Assembly (NCBI GenBank): GCA_937927445.1
Contig: CALAOB010000138.1
Coordinates: 1-41,836 of the forward strand
Origin: an uncultured Oribacterium sp.
GTDB taxonomy: Bacteria > Bacillota > Clostridia > Lachnospirales > Lachnospiraceae
Direction: 5' to 3'
DNA length: 41,836 bases
Shown: one piece after another, positions 40,000 through 41,836 of the stretch
How the letters are laid out: the number at the start of each line of letters is the position of its first letter
Numbering within the stretch: position 1 is the stretch's first letter
The notes under the pieces: model-generated
Told to the model about the DNA's origin: nothing
What the model saw: the letters and a program-made list of their open reading frames with translations, nothing else
Databases searched by the model: none
Made by a program: the position numbers and the translations under genes

Positions 40000-41604
40000 T
40001 CAGCTGAAGATTCTCCAGCCGGCGATGAAGTGGTTCGCCCACCATGAACCGAGTGATCTATGTACGACACGTCCGTTCGAGGAGGATGCATCGATGACGC
40101 TGCCGCCACCTGCGCAGATGCCGACGTGGCCGGATACGACGATGATATCGCCGGCCTGCAGCTCGTTGTAGGATACGCGACGGAATCGTCCCGGATTACG
40201 CCATCCGGAGGAGGTCATGTAGGATACACCGACGCCTGCCTGGTTGAGACACCAGTACACGAAGCCGGAGCAGTCAAAGCTGTTCGGTCCCTTGGAGCCC
40301 CATACGTATGGGCAGCCGATCTTCGATGCTGCGATGGATACCAGTGCACCTGCGGATCCGGAGACCGTCGCTCCGCCGCCGACATTGCCGCTCACTGCAC
40401 TGCTGTTATTCTTACTGCTGCTGTTGCTCTTATTACCGGACGAGCTGCTGTTGTTCCGGTTCGTGCCTGTGCTGCTCGAGCTGTTCTTCGGCTTCGACTT
40501 CGCCTTGCCGCTGTAGAACATGTTCATGGTCTGTGCACCGGCCGCACCATCCTGGCCGAGTCCGTTTACCTTCTGGAAGCTTGCGACGGCGTTCTTCGTC
40601 ACTTCGCCATAGTAGCCGGTGATGTTGCTCTTATCGAGGTAGCCGTACTTCGCGAGGTACTCCTGCAGGTTCTTGACGGAATCGGACTGCTCACCGAGGC
40701 GCATCGCGAACGGCATCGCGTTCGGATTCTCGAGGGCCGCTCTGGTATCCGGGCCGAGGTAACCGTCGACGATCTGATCGTTTCGTGCCTGGAAAGCCTT
40801 TATGGCCGCCTGCGTGCCCTGTCCGAAATTACCATCCGCTTCCCCACTGAGGTAACCGAGGTTGATGAGGTACTGCTGGTACTTCTTTACGAGGTCGGAC
40901 TGCTCGCCGAGGGCGACAATGTTTGCCTTGACTTCATCTGAATAGAGAAGGTTATAGGTGGCCGTTCCATATACACCATCTGCATTCAGTCCGTTCTGGG
41001 CCTGGAGCTTCTTCATCGCCTCCACGGTGGTTTCATCATAGGTGCCGTTGACATCCGACGCGTGGTAGAGATAACCAAGGTTATACAGACGATACTGCGC
41101 ATTCGTAACATCCGCACCCTGGAAGCCCGGCTTCAGCGCATAGTGTGGTGCCGTATCACTCATGATCGCATCCCAGGTCTGGACACCGCAAATACCATCC
41201 AGCGCCATGCCGGCCTGACGCTGGAAATACTTGACCGCCTGTGAGGTCGCTTCTCCATAGTAGGTCGTCGGTTCATCAGGATCCATAAAGCCGAGATCCA
41301 TCAGGCGCTGCTGGAGATCGGCGACGACGGAGTTGATGACGCCGACCGTCAGGTTAACCGGGGCGAGGTCCTCGGCAGATCCGTCGATGGTGACACCGGC
41401 GATGGACGGAAGGACGTTCGAGTTGATACCCAGTGCGGCGACGGCATCGACCGTGGCGGCTTCCGGAGCGGTGGTCACCACGATCTCTGATTCTGTCTCG
41501 GTCGCCATCCGGGTATCCCCGATCTGCTGCTGACAGCCGGTCAGCACCAGCATACTGCCCGCCAGCATCAGTGCTGTCAGACGGGTAAAGTTTCGATTTA
41601 ACAT
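40000..41604 (-). CDS. NlpC/P60 lipoprotein hydrolase with four peptidoglycan-binding domains
   Basis: This 534-residue exported protein has a signal peptide ending in the lipobox LVLTGC (Cys24), so it is probably a membrane-anchored lipoprotein. Four PG_binding_1-type repeats follow, each with a Leu-rich helix and Asp-Gly (for example QQRLMDLGF, QYRLYNLGYL, QQYLINLGYL and QEYLAKYGYL). A Ser/Asn linker of about 45 residues comes next, then the NlpC/P60 domain with the catalytic Cys in SFDCSGFVYW and the His in SGHVGICAGG. It should cut peptide stems of peptidoglycan. ATG 41604 has AGAGG 10 bases upstream; the earlier GTG does not fit the signal peptide. Confidence 0.93.
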   Translation of the reverse strand: MLNRNFTRLTALMLAGSMLVLTGCQQQIGDTRMATETESEIVVTTAPEAATVDAVAALGINSNVLPSIAGVTIDGSAEDLAPVNLTVGVINSVVADLQQRLMDLGFMDPDEPTTYYGEATSQAVKYFQRQAGMALDGICGVQTWDAIMSDTAPHYALKPGFQGADVTNAQYRLYNLGYLYHASDVNGTYDETTVEAMKKLQAQNGLNADGVYGTATYNLLYSDEVKANIVALGEQSDLVKKYQQYLINLGYLSGEADGNFGQGTQAAIKAFQARNDQIVDGYLGPDTRAALENPNAMPFAMRLGEQSDSVKNLQEYLAKYGYLDKSNITGYYGEVTKNAVASFQKVNGLGQDGAAGAQTMNMFYSGKAKSKPKNSSSSTGTNRNNSSSSGNKSNSSSKNNSSAVSGNVGGGATVSGSAGALVSIAASKIGCPYVWGSKGPNSFDCSGFVYWCLNQAGVGVSYMTSSGWRNPGRFRRVSYNELQAGDIIVVSGHVGICAGGGSVIDASSSNGRVVHRSLGSWWANHFIAGWRIFS

Positions 41605-41680
41605 ATATTCGTAACCTCTCTGTTGCGTGTTCACTGTGCAGGATACACCGCACAGCTTTCCACTCTAAATTTCATCTGTA

Positions 41681-41720
41681 TAAATGTACATTATACCATG
41701 TCATGGCCGCTGTACATTTA
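41681..41720 (-). promoter_or_regulatory. NlpC/P60 promoter flanked by a 10-bp inverted repeat
   Basis: On the minus strand an extended -10 TGGTATAAT (TATAAT at 41690-41695) lies between TAAATGTACA (41681-41690) and TGTACATTTA (41711-41720). No good -35 exists. The arms are placed like operator half-sites around the promoter core. Confidence 0.6.
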
Positions 41721-41790
41721 AAATTCTCTTACGATATGTAAATTTCGAGACAGGAGACCGGATGGTCAGCCTGAACTTTTTCACAAGAAA

Positions 41791-41813
41791 ATGCCCGTTT
41801 GTGAAACGGGCAT
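41791..41813 (-). terminator. Terminator of a minus-strand gene beyond the window
   Basis: ATGCCCGTTT pairs with AAACGGGCAT around a 3-base loop, with TTTTCTT following on the minus strand. To its left, 41752-41776 resembles the GACCGG/CCTGAAC repeat family. The last 20 bases hold nothing recognisable. Confidence 0.75.
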
Positions 41814-41836
41814 CTTCAAACACCCCCTGCCCCCTC

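Overview
This window looks like a chromosomal segment of a GC-rich Clostridia member, most plausibly Lachnospiraceae. The basis is gene content: a clostridial-type Tad pilus locus with DUF5702 and DUF6382-like proteins, a PgcA-type phospho-sugar mutase, an AIR-synthase-like protein, strong AGGAGG ribosome-binding sites and GC-rich codon use. The family assignment is inferred from these features, not from a marker gene. I see no rRNA, tRNA, CRISPR array, transposase or phage gene.

Layout. Bases 1-206 hold the right part of a long interspersed hairpin element. A minus-strand pair (226-3332) makes and uses mannose-1-phosphate (ManC guanylyltransferase, phospho-sugar mutase). Bases 3722-14796 form a plus-strand Tad/Flp pilus locus: a prepilin peptidase, a TadZ/CpaE-like ATPase, the TadA/CpaF ATPase, TadB, a TadC with a large extra domain, a Flp1-like pilin, a DUF5702 protein, a TadE-like protein, a second prepilin peptidase, a 79-residue pilin-like protein and a DUF6382-like protein. 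A hicAB toxin-antitoxin pair with its own promoter follows (14843-15493).

The minus strand then carries pepT, and an operon (21089 to 17074) with a CyuA-like cysteine desulfidase, a YfcC-family transporter and an M20D amidohydrolase, with a GntR/FCD regulator just upstream. Next come tcdA, an aminoglycoside-phosphotransferase-fold kinase, glgB, and a tight Lrp regulator, aminotransferase and GH13 glucosidase cluster. A C-terminal-only AIR-synthase-like protein and a 32-residue membrane peptide complete this block. proC (plus strand) follows.

Bases 32105-38697 hold the F-type ATP synthase operon in the order atpB-E-F-(H+A)-G-D-C. Its main peculiarity is that the delta and alpha subunits are one continuous 682-residue reading frame. 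The leader upstream of atpB contains an intrinsic-terminator-like hairpin downstream of a good promoter. A LysR regulator is divergent from the operon. A lipoprotein NlpC/P60 hydrolase with four peptidoglycan-binding repeats ends the window.

The two observations I rate highest are the delta-alpha fusion, which conflicts with the canonical 1:3 subunit ratio, and a family of roughly 235-bp nested dyad elements (1-206, 30598-30834, 31868-32100). The stems of these elements differ between copies but keep their pairing.
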